Shown: piece after piece, positions 47,458-55,889 of the stretch
How positions within the stretch are numbered: position 1 is the first letter of the stretch
Layout: the number at the start of each line of letters is the position of its first letter
Source: Dinghuibacter silviterrae
GTDB taxonomy: Bacteria > Bacteroidota > Bacteroidia > Chitinophagales > Chitinophagaceae
Assembly (NCBI RefSeq): GCF_004366355.1
Contig: NZ_SODV01000001.1
Span: 1,798,001-1,862,000 of the forward strand
Length of the DNA: 64,000 nucleotides
Direction: 5' to 3'
Made by a program: the position numbers and the translations under genes
The notes under the pieces: model-generated
Seen by the model: only the letters and a program-made list of their open reading frames with translations
What the model was told of the DNA's origin: nothing
Databases searched by the model: none

Positions 47458-49665
47458 ATGGATACTACCATCGCAGTCGCAGAAAAGCTGGGCATCAGGC
47501 CCGAAGAATTTGAAGCCATCAAAGGCATCCTGGGCAGAACCCCCAATTTTACGGAACTCAGCGCTTACTCCGTGATGTGGAGCGAGCACTGCAGCTATAA
47601 GAATTCCATCAAATGGCTCAAGACGCTTCCCCGTGACGGGTCTCGTCTGCTGGTCAAGGCCGGGGAAGAAAACGCCGGCCTGGTGGATATAGGTGACGGT
47701 GATGCCGTCGTCTTTAAGATCGAATCCCACAACCACCCGTCGGCCATCGAGCCTTTTCAGGGGGCCGCTACCGGCGTGGGGGGCATCCACCGCGATATTT
47801 TTACGATGGGTGCCCGTCCCATTGCCGCTTTGAATTCCCTTCGCTTCGGTGACCTCGCCGAGGAGAAGACCCAGGCCCTGATGGCCGGGATCGTTCATGG
47901 GATCGGTCACTACGGGAACTGTTTTGGCGTACCCACCGTGGGCGGGGAAGTGTATTTCGAAGAATGTTACCACACCAATCCGCTGGTGAACGCGATGAGC
48001 GTCGGGGTGGTACGCGTGGGTAAGACCATCAGCGCGACGGCCGAAGGCATCGGCAATCCCGTCTTTATCGTGGGTTCCGCCACCGGAAAGGATGGGATGG
48101 GCGGTGCGGCTTTTGCTTCCGCCGATATCACCGAGCAAAGCGCCGAACAACTGCCGGCGGTACAGGTCGGCGACCCCTTCCAGGAGAAAAAACTCCTGGA
48201 GGCCTGTCTGGAAGTGATCGACCACGGGGGCGTGGTCGGCATGCAGGACATGGGTGCCGCGGGGATCATCTGTTCCACCTCCGAAATGAGCGCCAAGGGT
48301 GGCGTGGGTATGCGCATCGACCTCGACAAGGTGCCCACGCGTCAAAAAAATATGAAGGCCTGGGAGCTCCTGCTTTCTGAAAGCCAGGAGCGCATGCTCA
48401 TTGTTATGGACAAAGGGAAGGAGGCGGAAGTCCTCCGCATCTTTGAAAAATGGGACCTGCCTTGTTCCCAGATTGGTGAAGTGACCGGTGACGGCCGTTT
48501 GAAATTTTATAAGGAAGGCGTGCTCGAAGCCGATCTTCCCGCCGAAAGCCTTGTCCTTGGCGGCGGCGCTCCCCAATACGACCGCGAATACCGCGAACCC
48601 GCGTATTTGAAAACCATCGCCGCTTTCGATCCCGCCTCGGTGCCCCAGCCCGCCAGCCTGCGTGCTGTGGCGGAGCAACTGGTCCGCCTCCCGGGGATCG
48701 CCTCGAAGCGCTGGATCTATACCCAATACGACAGCATGGTGGGTACGGGCAACGCCTCTACCAATGCCCCCAGCGATGCCGCGATCGTCCTGGTTAAGGG
48801 TACCGATAAGGCCCTCGCCGTGACCACCGACTGCAACAGCCGCTATGTATACGCCGATCCCTTCAAGGGCGGCATGATCGCCGTGGCGGAAGCCGCCCGC
48901 AACATCGTGTGCAGCGGCGGGCATCCCCTGGCCATTACCAACTGCCTGAACTTTGGCAATCCTTACGACCCGGAAGTCTACTTCCAGTTCGTACACGCCA
49001 TCAAGGGCATGGGTGCCGCCTGTCTGGCTTTCGACACCCCCGTCACCGGCGGGAACGTCAGCTTTTACAACCAGTCCCCGGACGGTCCCGTTTACCCCAC
49101 GCCCACGATCGGCATGGTCGGGTTGCTGGAACATTTTTCCGACCGCATGACCCTCGACTTCAAAGCCGCCGGCGACCTGGTCTACCTGGTCGGTAAAAGC
49201 CGGGAAGACTTCGGGTCCTCCGAATACCTCCATAAGATCGTCGGGGTCGAACATTCGCCCGCGCCCTTCTTCGACCTGGAAGAGGAAAAGGCCCTTCAGT
49301 CCTTTGTCCTGAGCCTGGTCCGGGGGAAAAAAGTCCGCTCCGCCCACGACGTCAGCGAAGGCGGCCTGGTGGTTACCTTGCTGGAGAAAGGGTTTGCCCG
49401 CGGGCTCGGTTTCAAGGTCCAGACCGGCGAGACCATCCGCCCCGACGCGTTCTGGCTGGGTGAGGCCCAGGGCCGCGTCGTCGTCACGGTAAGCCGCCAG
49501 GGTGTTGCCGCCCTGGAAACCGCGGCCGCCGCCGCCGGCATCCCCTTCGAAAAGCTGGGTGAGGTCACCGACGGCCTTGTCCGTGTACAGGGCGAAGACT
49601 GGGGGATGATCGACACCTGGAAACAACGCTACGATACCGCTATTGAAAGCTTTTTGCAGAACTAA
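47458..49665 (+). CDS. purL: Phosphoribosylformylglycinamidine synthase subunit PurL
   Basis: 735 residues, the small form of PurL that needs separate PurQ and PurS. It catalyses the amination of FGAR in purine synthesis. The ATP/substrate motif is YSVMWSEHCSYKNS, followed by KIESHNHPSAIEPFQGAATG and GGIHRDIFTMGARPIA. A second conserved block (PVTGGNVSFYNQSP) and a C-terminal AIR synthase-like fold are visible. Genes for PurQ and PurS are not in the window. rfaD follows after 6 bp, so they are probably co-transcribed. Confidence 0.97.
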   Translation: MDTTIAVAEKLGIRPEEFEAIKGILGRTPNFTELSAYSVMWSEHCSYKNSIKWLKTLPRDGSRLLVKAGEENAGLVDIGDGDAVVFKIESHNHPSAIEPFQGAATGVGGIHRDIFTMGARPIAALNSLRFGDLAEEKTQALMAGIVHGIGHYGNCFGVPTVGGEVYFEECYHTNPLVNAMSVGVVRVGKTISATAEGIGNPVFIVGSATGKDGMGGAAFASADITEQSAEQLPAVQVGDPFQEKKLLEACLEVIDHGGVVGMQDMGAAGIICSTSEMSAKGGVGMRIDLDKVPTRQKNMKAWELLLSESQERMLIVMDKGKEAEVLRIFEKWDLPCSQIGEVTGDGRLKFYKEGVLEADLPAESLVLGGGAPQYDREYREPAYLKTIAAFDPASVPQPASLRAVAEQLVRLPGIASKRWIYTQYDSMVGTGNASTNAPSDAAIVLVKGTDKALAVTTDCNSRYVYADPFKGGMIAVAEAARNIVCSGGHPLAITNCLNFGNPYDPEVYFQFVHAIKGMGAACLAFDTPVTGGNVSFYNQSPDGPVYPTPTIGMVGLLEHFSDRMTLDFKAAGDLVYLVGKSREDFGSSEYLHKIVGVEHSPAPFFDLEEEKALQSFVLSLVRGKKVRSAHDVSEGGLVVTLLEKGFARGLGFKVQTGETIRPDAFWLGEAQGRVVVTVSRQGVAALETAAAAAGIPFEKLGEVTDGLVRVQGEDWGMIDTWKQRYDTAIESFLQN

Positions 49666-49671
49666 TCGCCC

Positions 49672-50652
49672 ATGACACCAAACGCACAGATCATCGTCAC
49701 CGGGGCCGCCGGGTTTATCGGAAGCGCCCTGGTCGGATTGCTCAATGAATGGGGGTACCGGCGGATCATCATCGTCGACGATTTCTCCCGTGCCGACAAG
49801 GTGCCGAACCTGGAAGGAAAGGTTTTCGAGGCGCGTGTCGAGCGGGATGCCTTTTTCGACTGGTTGCGTACGGAGCGGCCCGCGGTGGATTTCTTTTTCC
49901 ATATCGGCGCCCGCACCGACACCACCGAGTTCGACTACAGCATCCACCAGCGGTTGAACGTCGAATTTTCCCAAAAGGTCTGGAACTATTGCGCATCTTC
50001 CTCCGTCCCGCTCGTCTATGCCTCTTCCGCCGCCACCTACGGCGCCGGTGAGTTTGGTTACAACGACGACCACGAGACGCCCTTCAAGCTGCAACCCCTC
50101 AACGCCTACGGCGTGTCGAAAAACGAATTCGACAAATGGGCCCTGCACAACCCGGTCCAGCCCCCCTTCTGGGCCGGATTGAAGTTTTTTAACGTGTACG
50201 GCCCCAACGAATACCACAAGGCGCGCATGGCCAGCGTCATCTTCCATTCGGTCAACCAAATCCGCGCCAAGGGCGAGGTCGCCCTGTTCCGCTCCCACCG
50301 CCCCGATTTTGCCGACGGCCAGCAGCTCCGCGACTTCGTCTATGTCAAGGACCTCCTGAAGGTCTGCGTGTGGTTGATGGACCACCGGCCCGCCAGCGGG
50401 TTGTACAACCTCGGGACCGGTAAGGCCCGGTCTTTCTACGACCTCGCCGCCGCGACCTTTGCGGGGCTCGACCTCGCGCCGAATATTCGCTTTATCGACA
50501 TGCCCGTCGACATCCGCGATAAGTACCAGTACTTCACGGAGGCGAATATGTCCAAGCTTCGGGAGGCGGGGTATAGCGAGCCGTTTTATTCCCTCGAAGA
50601 GGGCATCGACGATTATGTGCGCCACTACCTGGCGCCCGGGAAATATTATTAA
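49672..50652 (+). CDS. rfaD: ADP-glyceromanno-heptose 6-epimerase
   Basis: 326 residues, short-chain dehydrogenase fold. NADP site IIVTGAAGFIGSALVGLLNE, catalytic YGVSKNEFDKW (Tyr-x3-Lys) and the family feature ASSAATYGAGEFGYND. It converts ADP-D-glycero-D-manno-heptose to the L-glycero form for the LPS inner core, which the family 9 enzyme at 29369 may then use. The length agrees with HldD. It lies between purL and proC; a 6-bp hairpin (GGCCGC/GCGGCC) is in the gap to proC. Confidence 0.94.
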   Translation: MTPNAQIIVTGAAGFIGSALVGLLNEWGYRRIIIVDDFSRADKVPNLEGKVFEARVERDAFFDWLRTERPAVDFFFHIGARTDTTEFDYSIHQRLNVEFSQKVWNYCASSSVPLVYASSAATYGAGEFGYNDDHETPFKLQPLNAYGVSKNEFDKWALHNPVQPPFWAGLKFFNVYGPNEYHKARMASVIFHSVNQIRAKGEVALFRSHRPDFADGQQLRDFVYVKDLLKVCVWLMDHRPASGLYNLGTGKARSFYDLAAATFAGLDLAPNIRFIDMPVDIRDKYQYFTEANMSKLREAGYSEPFYSLEEGIDDYVRHYLAPGKYY

Positions 50653-50685
50653 TGGCCGCTCCTGCGGCCCCATCATAAGGTTTTT

Positions 50686-51483
50686 ATGTCCAACAAACTT
50701 GCCATCATCGGCGGCGGCAACCTCGGCCGCGCCATCGCGGAAGGCGTCGTCAAGAGCGGTTTCATGCCTGCTGCCGACATCATCGTCACCCGTCGCAACA
50801 CCCAGCTTTTATCAGACCTCGCCGCACAGGGCGTCGTCGTCATGAGCGACAACCAGGAAGCGGTCCGCCAGGCGCGCACCGTAATCCTCGCCGTCAAACC
50901 CTACAACGTCCGCGACATCCTCCGGGAACTCAGCCCCGTGCTCTCCGAAACCCAGCACGTGTTGATCTCCGTCGTGACCGGTGTCTGGATGGAAGAGCTC
51001 CAGCAGGCTGCCGGTAAAACCCTCCCCCTGTTCCGCGCCATGCCCAATACCGCCATCGCGATCCAGGAAAGCATGACCTGTCTCAGCCACACCAACGCCG
51101 GCCCCGCCGACGTCCAGTATGTCCAGTCCCTTTTCGACACCGTCGGCCGGACCGTGACCATCGATGAAAAACTGATGGACGCCTCCACCGTGCTCGGCGC
51201 CTGCGGCATTGCCTATGCCCTGCGGTTTATCCGCGCCAACATACAAGGAGGAATTGAGATCGGTTTCGACGCCCAGACTGCCAGCCTCATCGCCGCACAA
51301 ACCGCCCTCGGGGCCGCCGAGCTGCTTATCCGCACGGGTCGTCACCCCGAGCAGGAGATCGACAAGGTAACTACCCCGAAGGGGTGCACCATCGCCGGAC
51401 TCAACGAGATGGAACACCAGGGGTTCAGCTCGTCGCTGATCAAGGGGATCGTCGCGAGTTATGTGAAAATTCTGAAACCTTAG
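50686..51483 (+). CDS. proC: Pyrroline-5-carboxylate reductase
   Basis: 265 residues. NADP loop IIGGGNLGRAIAEG, substrate segment FRAMPNTAIAIQESMTCLS (the MPNT motif) and a C-terminal catalytic domain with VTTPKGCTIAGLNEME, the ProC signature. It converts pyrroline-5-carboxylate to proline, in the cytosol. Normal length. The 3' end overlaps the convergent ilvE gene by 4 bp. A second, divergent homologue lies at 12722. Confidence 0.95.
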   Translation: MSNKLAIIGGGNLGRAIAEGVVKSGFMPAADIIVTRRNTQLLSDLAAQGVVVMSDNQEAVRQARTVILAVKPYNVRDILRELSPVLSETQHVLISVVTGVWMEELQQAAGKTLPLFRAMPNTAIAIQESMTCLSHTNAGPADVQYVQSLFDTVGRTVTIDEKLMDASTVLGACGIAYALRFIRANIQGGIEIGFDAQTASLIAAQTALGAAELLIRTGRHPEQEIDKVTTPKGCTIAGLNEMEHQGFSSSLIKGIVASYVKILKP

Positions 51484-52547
51484 CCCTTCACGGGGAACAT
51501 CCACTGGTGGACGTCGGCCTCGCGGCCCTCGCGGATCGCGTCCAGCCGGCGTTTTACTTCCGGTGAGATCGTCCACTTGTCCGTGTCGAGGAGCATCTCG
51601 TAGCCTTTGTAGTTGAGCTCTTTGATGGGCGTGATCGTGGCCGCGGTACCCGTACCGAAGGCTTCCTTCAGCGTCCCTGCCTTGTGTGCGGCGATGATCT
51701 CGTCGATGTGCAGGGGGCGTTCTTCCACCTTCAGGCCTTGTTCCTGCAACAGCGTGATCACGGTCGAACGCGTGACGCCTTCGAGGATCGACCCTTCGAG
51801 GTTCGGGGTGATAGCGGTATTACCGATGATAAAGAAGACGTTCATGGTGCCCATCTCCTGCACATACTTGTGCTCGAACGCGTCCGTCCAGAGGACCTGA
51901 TCGAAACCCTTGGCCTGCGCTTCGGCAAAGGCCAGGAGGCTGGAGGCATAGTTGCCGCCCGATTTGGCAAAGCCGATACCGCCTGGTGCCGCGCGGGTGT
52001 ATTTCTCTTCCACGTATATGCGGCAGGGCTTGCTATAGTACGGCCCGGTAGGGCTCAGCAGGATGTAAAAAGAATACGTCGACGAGGGCCTTACGCCGAT
52101 CGCTTCGTCCGTCGCAAACATAAACGGACGGATGTACAGCGAGTGGTCGGGCTTGTTGGGGATCCAGTCCAGGTCCACTTCGACCAGCTTGCGCATGCCT
52201 TCGATAAAGAGTTCTTCCGGGATCTCCGGCATCATCATGCGGGCCGCGGAAATATTAAAGCGATGGAAGTTATCAAACGGGCGGAAGATATAGGGTTCGC
52301 CGCTCACGGTGCGGTACGCCTTTATCCCTTCGAAGATCGTTTGTCCGTAATGGAGGGTTGCGTTGGTCGGCAGCATGGAGATCGGGCCAAACGGTTTAAT
52401 CACCGGCTGTTGCCATTGACCGTCCTTGTATTCCACCTCCAGCATGTGATCCGTAAAGACTTTGCCAAACGGAAGATTCTCCAGGGAAGTCCCGGGGAGC
52501 TTGCTTTTTTCTGTCTTGATGACTTTTATATCTATGACAGCCTCCAT
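51480..52547 (-). CDS. ilvE: Branched-chain amino acid aminotransferase
   Basis: 355 residues, fold type IV PLP enzyme. The sequence MLPTNATLHYGQTIFEGIKAY, KSGGNYASSLLAFAEAQ and the cofactor region EGVTRSTVITLLQEQGL followed by EAFGTGTAATITPI is typical. The Schiff-base Lys is the one in the KSGGNYAS area. It makes valine, leucine and isoleucine from their 2-oxo acids, and is convergent with proC and divergent from the 187-residue gene. A -7 box TAGGTTTG is at 52564-52571. Confidence 0.95.
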   Translation of the reverse strand: MEAVIDIKVIKTEKSKLPGTSLENLPFGKVFTDHMLEVEYKDGQWQQPVIKPFGPISMLPTNATLHYGQTIFEGIKAYRTVSGEPYIFRPFDNFHRFNISAARMMMPEIPEELFIEGMRKLVEVDLDWIPNKPDHSLYIRPFMFATDEAIGVRPSSTYSFYILLSPTGPYYSKPCRIYVEEKYTRAAPGGIGFAKSGGNYASSLLAFAEAQAKGFDQVLWTDAFEHKYVQEMGTMNVFFIIGNTAITPNLEGSILEGVTRSTVITLLQEQGLKVEERPLHIDEIIAAHKAGTLKEAFGTGTAATITPIKELNYKGYEMLLDTDKWTISPEVKRRLDAIREGREADVHQWMFPVKG

Positions 52548-52552
52548 ATCAC

Positions 52553-52560
52553 TAAATTTG
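52553..52560 (+). promoter_or_regulatory. -7 box TAAATTTG (plus strand)
   Basis: Exact TAnnTTTG for the 187-residue gene (ATG 52589), lying only 5 bp from the ilvE start on the other strand. Confidence 0.62.
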
Positions 52561-52563
52561 CTA

Positions 52564-52571
52564 CAAACCTA
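52564..52571 (-). promoter_or_regulatory. -7 box TAGGTTTG of ilvE (minus strand)
   Basis: Exact TAnnTTTG on the minus strand, 16 bp before the ilvE ATG (52547) and 3 bp from the opposite plus-strand box. The two transcripts cannot easily start at the same time. Confidence 0.62.
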
Positions 52572-52588
52572 CAAAAAAAAGCGCGTTC

Positions 52589-53152
52589 ATGGACCTGGAC
52601 AGGCTCACTTTGTCTCCTTCTCAAGTAGCGCAGTGGTATGCAAAATCGCTCGTGGTCGTTCCCGGGGCGCGGCCCCGTGCGCGGCGGCCGGAGAGGGAGG
52701 GCGTGCCTGCGCAGGTTTCTGCCGCGCCAGCGGCTTCGGGCGGGGCCACGCCCGCGACACCCGCGCCCCTCAAGTACCTGGGAGAGAACGAACAACACAT
52801 CCTGATCCTGGTCCGCGACACCTCCGCGGTGTTTCTGGAGGAAAAGGCCTTTCAGTTCCTGCTGAGCGTTTTGGAGGCGTGCAAGCTGTCCATGGCCTCG
52901 GTGGCCCTGGTCAACCTGGAAAATGAAGCCCGGACGCCGGAGGCCATTGCGGCTGAGCTCGGCAGTACCCAGGTGATCCTTTTCGGGGTAGGGATAGAAG
53001 AACTGGGATTGCCCATGCTTTTCCCTGCCTACCAGGTACAGCCTCACGGGAACCGGACCTACCTCGCTGCCGACGCGCTGGCGACGATTGCCGGAGAACG
53101 GACCCTCAAGGGCCGTTTGTGGGCTTGTCTGAAAAGTATGTTCCAAAGATGA
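52589..53152 (+). CDS. Hypothetical protein, possibly HolD-like
   Basis: 187 residues. Residues 1-65 are low in complexity (Ala, Pro and Arg), residues 66-187 form a compact alpha/beta domain: LGENEQHILILVRDTS, FLLSVLEACKLSMASVALVN, TQVILFGVGIEELGL. The last motif recalls uracil-DNA-glycosylase-like folds and the DNA polymerase III psi subunit, but no signature is clear. It overlaps rdgB by 4 bp (ATGA), so it is translationally coupled to a nucleotide-cleaning enzyme, which fits replication-linked work. Function not established. Confidence 0.75.
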   Translation: MDLDRLTLSPSQVAQWYAKSLVVVPGARPRARRPEREGVPAQVSAAPAASGGATPATPAPLKYLGENEQHILILVRDTSAVFLEEKAFQFLLSVLEACKLSMASVALVNLENEARTPEAIAAELGSTQVILFGVGIEELGLPMLFPAYQVQPHGNRTYLAADALATIAGERTLKGRLWACLKSMFQR

Positions 53153-53748
53153 TCCATTTGATTTTTGCCACGAATAACGTCCACAAGACGGATGAAGTCC
53201 GCGCGGCCCTTGGGGCGGCGTTTAGCCTGGAAACCATGAAGGAAGCCAGCCTGGACATCGACATCCCCGAACCTCATCCCACGCTGGAGGCCAATGCGCT
53301 GGAAAAAGCAAGAACCGTAGCACTCCTGACGGGTCAACCGGCCTTTGGAGAGGACACGGGGCTGGAGGTTTTTGCACTCCAGGGCGAACCCGGTGTGAAG
53401 AGCGCGCGGTATGCCGGGGAAGACCGCTCTACAGACGCCAACATCCGGAAGTTGCTGACCCGGCTGGGGGACAACCCCGATCGCGCCGCCCGGTTCCGGA
53501 CGGTGATGGCTCTCGTCATGGACGGGCGGGAATATTGTTTCGAAGGGATCTGTCCCGGACGGATCCTCCGGGAACCCCGGGGCACCGGTGGTTTTGGATA
53601 TGACCCGGTTTTTGTTCCGGATGGATCCGAACTTGCTTTTGCAGAGATGGACATGGAAGGGAAGAGCCGCTTTAGCCACCGTAAAAAGGCGTTGGACCAA
53701 TTGATCACTTTTCTAAAAAGCATACCGCATGGCCAGGGTAAAGATTGA
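53149..53748 (+). CDS. rdgB: Non-canonical purine NTP pyrophosphatase
   Basis: 199 residues of the RdgB/HAM1 family, removing ITP, dITP and XTP. ATG 53149 starts MIHLIFATNNVHKTDEVRAA; the 53119 alternative overlaps the preceding gene. The catalytic Asp lies in FGEDTGLEVFAL, and GFGYDPVFVPDGSE is the second signature. It overlaps the thioesterase gene by 20 bp. Confidence 0.95.
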   Translation: MIHLIFATNNVHKTDEVRAALGAAFSLETMKEASLDIDIPEPHPTLEANALEKARTVALLTGQPAFGEDTGLEVFALQGEPGVKSARYAGEDRSTDANIRKLLTRLGDNPDRAARFRTVMALVMDGREYCFEGICPGRILREPRGTGGFGYDPVFVPDGSELAFAEMDMEGKSRFSHRKKALDQLITFLKSIPHGQGKD

Positions 53749-54166
53749 CCTGCCTTCAACCTTTCATTTTACCACGCAGATTCCCGTGCGCATCACGGAC
53801 CTGAACTATGGGGGGCACGTCGGCAACGACGCGGTGTTGGGGATGCTGCACGAAGCGCGTATGCGGTACCTGGGTCAATGGGGATATACCGAGTTGGACG
53901 TGGCGGGGGTGGGTTTGATCATGAGCGACGCGATCCTCTCCTTCAAAGGGGAGTCATTTTACGGCGATGTCTGGACTATTCACATCCGGGCCGCCGAATT
54001 CAACCGAGTGGGTTTTGAGCTCTACTATGCTGTAGAAACCGTGCGGGACGGCCGCACGCACCGCATTGCGGAGGCCAAGACGGGGATGATTTGTTTTGAT
54101 TATACGGCCCGCAAGCCTGTTGGCGTGCCCGCGGCATTCGCAGCGCAGGTGGAGGCGCTGGGGTAG
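53729..54166 (+). CDS. Acyl-CoA thioesterase (hotdog fold)
   Basis: 145 residues with a 4HBT/hotdog fold: RITDLNYGGHVGNDAVLGML contains the Asp near the catalytic site, and HEARMRYL follows, as in thioesterases of the YbgC/FadM type. It hydrolyses acyl-CoA esters; chain length is unknown. Its start overlaps rdgB by 20 bp, so all three genes (187-residue protein, RdgB and this) form one translationally linked operon. Confidence 0.88.
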   Translation: MARVKIDLPSTFHFTTQIPVRITDLNYGGHVGNDAVLGMLHEARMRYLGQWGYTELDVAGVGLIMSDAILSFKGESFYGDVWTIHIRAAEFNRVGFELYYAVETVRDGRTHRIAEAKTGMICFDYTARKPVGVPAAFAAQVEALG

Positions 54167-54198
54167 CGCGGCCCGCGGCCGCATGGAACCGGCCGGGC

Positions 54199-54999
54199 TT
54201 ACCGCTCGCGGTTCCAGATGGCCCAGCCCTCTTCCGCCTGGATGCGCAGCATGTCGTACCCATTGCGGATGACCGCTCCACGGGCCTCGCCTTCCGCCAG
54301 GAAGCGCGTTTTTTCCGGATTATAGACGAGATCGAACAGGTAGTGCCTGGCGGATAAAGCCGCATAAGGCAGCGCGGGCGCTTCGTCCACGTGGGGGAAG
54401 GTGCCGACGGGGCTGCAGTTGATGAGGACCGTGTAGGTCTCCAGGAGGGCAGGGGTCACTTCGTCATAGCGGAGGGTGGGGCCTTCGGGGCCGAAAGGGC
54501 CGCCCGGGGTCGCGGCGCTCGCGCCGCCCACCGCCGCGCCAGCGCCCACCGCGCCACTACGCGACACATGGCGATACCCGATCCCCAACTCCGCGAGGGC
54601 GAACGCCGCCGCCTTGGATGCGCCCCCGGTGCCCAGGATAAGCGCATGCCGGTCAAACGGCCGGAGCCCCGGCCGGAAGGATTCGCGGAACCCGGCGACG
54701 TCGGTGTTATAGCCATAAAGCCTGCCGTCCCGGACAACAATACAGTTGCAGGCGCCGACAAGCGCGGCCTGACCGGGATCAAAAAGATAGGGGAGGACCT
54801 GTTCCTTGTAGGGAATGGTGACATTGAGACCGCAGAGGTCGGGCTGCGAAGCCAGAAGTCCGGGTAGGTCGGTGATCACCGGAATGGGGAAGAGCTCGTA
54901 CCGGCAGTCGGTGATGCCTTCGTCCTGGAATTTTTGGGTAAAATACTTCTTGGAGAAGGAGTGCCCGAGGGGATAGCCGATGAGCCCGAAGAGACGCAT
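54199..54999 (-). CDS. aroE: Shikimate dehydrogenase
   Basis: 266 residues. ATG 54999 is chosen; it shares one base with the stop of the preceding gene (TAATG). Substrate residues: GHSFSKKYF (Ser/Lys) and NVTIPYKEQV; the NADP loop is ILGTGGASKAAAFAL. The enzyme reduces dehydroshikimate in aromatic amino acid synthesis. A Gly/Ala/Pro-rich insertion (about residues 150-175) breaks the domain boundary and is not conserved in standard AroE. It is coupled to the phosphosulfolactate synthase homologue. Confidence 0.93.
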   Translation of the reverse strand: MRLFGLIGYPLGHSFSKKYFTQKFQDEGITDCRYELFPIPVITDLPGLLASQPDLCGLNVTIPYKEQVLPYLFDPGQAALVGACNCIVVRDGRLYGYNTDVAGFRESFRPGLRPFDRHALILGTGGASKAAAFALAELGIGYRHVSRSGAVGAGAAVGGASAATPGGPFGPEGPTLRYDEVTPALLETYTVLINCSPVGTFPHVDEAPALPYAALSARHYLFDLVYNPEKTRFLAEGEARGAVIRNGYDMLRIQAEEGWAIWNRER

Positions 55000-55769
55000 T
55001 ATGCTTCCGATTTGTTCAGGTAGAGGTGGAAGGTGTCTCCCCTGAGACCGATGCGCATGGCCTCCAGGGCGATGACTTCGCTGGGGGCGATGTTGCCGAG
55101 GTTGACGTTGCACCCAAGCAGTTCCAGGAAATAAAGCTGTTGGGCCTTTTGGGGGGCTTCCCAGATGATCTGTTCACCGGGGATCTGGGTGAGGATTTCC
55201 TGGACCAGCCCTTCCCGGACTTCCCCGGAGCCGCGGTAGATGCCCACGTTCCCGGATTCCCTGGCCTCGGCAATGACATAGGAGGCGCCGGCGCCCAGTT
55301 CCGCGCGCATCAGCTCGATCCACTTATAGGGCGGGATGATGTGGGTGGCGTCCTTGCTTCCGACCTCGCTGAGGACGGTTGCGTATTTGGTCAGTTTTTC
55401 GATATAACCGCACTTCTCGGCGTGGGGGATCGTGACGGATCCATCACTGACCTCCACGTGGCCGATGCCGTAGTCCTGCAGGATGCGGACAAAATCCTGG
55501 AACTGGCCGCGGATCAGGAAGGCTTCGAAAAGGGTGCCCCCGAAATAAACGGGGATGTTGTAGGAGCGGTAGACTTCGATCTTTTCCCGCAGGTTAGGGG
55601 TGACATAGGAGGTGCCGAAACCCAGCTTGAGGATGTCCACATGGGGGTGGGCGATGCTCATGAAGTTCTTGGCTTCCTGTATGCTCAGGCCCTTGTCCAT
55701 CACCATGGTGATGCCGGAGGACCGGGGCTTTTGCTGCCGGTCGGGCATCTGCGTAAGGTTAAAATTCAT
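54999..55769 (-). CDS. Phosphosulfolactate synthase homologue (ComA-like)
   Basis: 256 residues of the ComA/PSL synthase family, a TIM barrel that adds sulfite to phosphoenolpyruvate in archaeal coenzyme M synthesis. The sequence has VMDKGLSIQEAKNFM, ILKLGFGTSYV, EVSDGSVTIPHAEKCGYI and AEARESGNVGIY, the usual blocks. ATG 55769 is used, removing a non-family extension. Bacteria without coenzyme M carry these enzymes too, perhaps for sulfonate such as cysteate; Bacteroidota also make sulfonolipids. It is the first gene with aroE; the -7 box TATATTTG is at 55826-55833. Confidence 0.87.
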   Translation of the reverse strand: MNFNLTQMPDRQQKPRSSGITMVMDKGLSIQEAKNFMSIAHPHVDILKLGFGTSYVTPNLREKIEVYRSYNIPVYFGGTLFEAFLIRGQFQDFVRILQDYGIGHVEVSDGSVTIPHAEKCGYIEKLTKYATVLSEVGSKDATHIIPPYKWIELMRAELGAGASYVIAEARESGNVGIYRGSGEVREGLVQEILTQIPGEQIIWEAPQKAQQLYFLELLGCNVNLGNIAPSEVIALEAMRIGLRGDTFHLYLNKSEA

Positions 55770-55825
55770 TGATCGAGGTGGGCTTTTGATGTTCGCAGTG
55801 ACACGCAGCTGGCGTGCCACGCGCG

Positions 55826-55833
55826 CAAATATA
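55826..55833 (-). promoter_or_regulatory. -7 box TATATTTG of the comA-aroE operon
   Basis: Exact TAnnTTTG on the minus strand, 56 bp before the ATG at 55769. Confidence 0.58.
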
Positions 55834-55889
55834 GGGAGGGGGAGCCAATTACGGGCGGGTGCAAACGTTAAAATGGGTGAGCGTGCGCT

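Noticed and set aside
47374-50676. A 1100-codon open frame on the minus strand opposite purL and rfaD
   Set aside because: It is a GC-rich shadow of two well-supported enzymes; its translation has no family features and is full of Gly/Asp/Val patterns typical of antisense frames.
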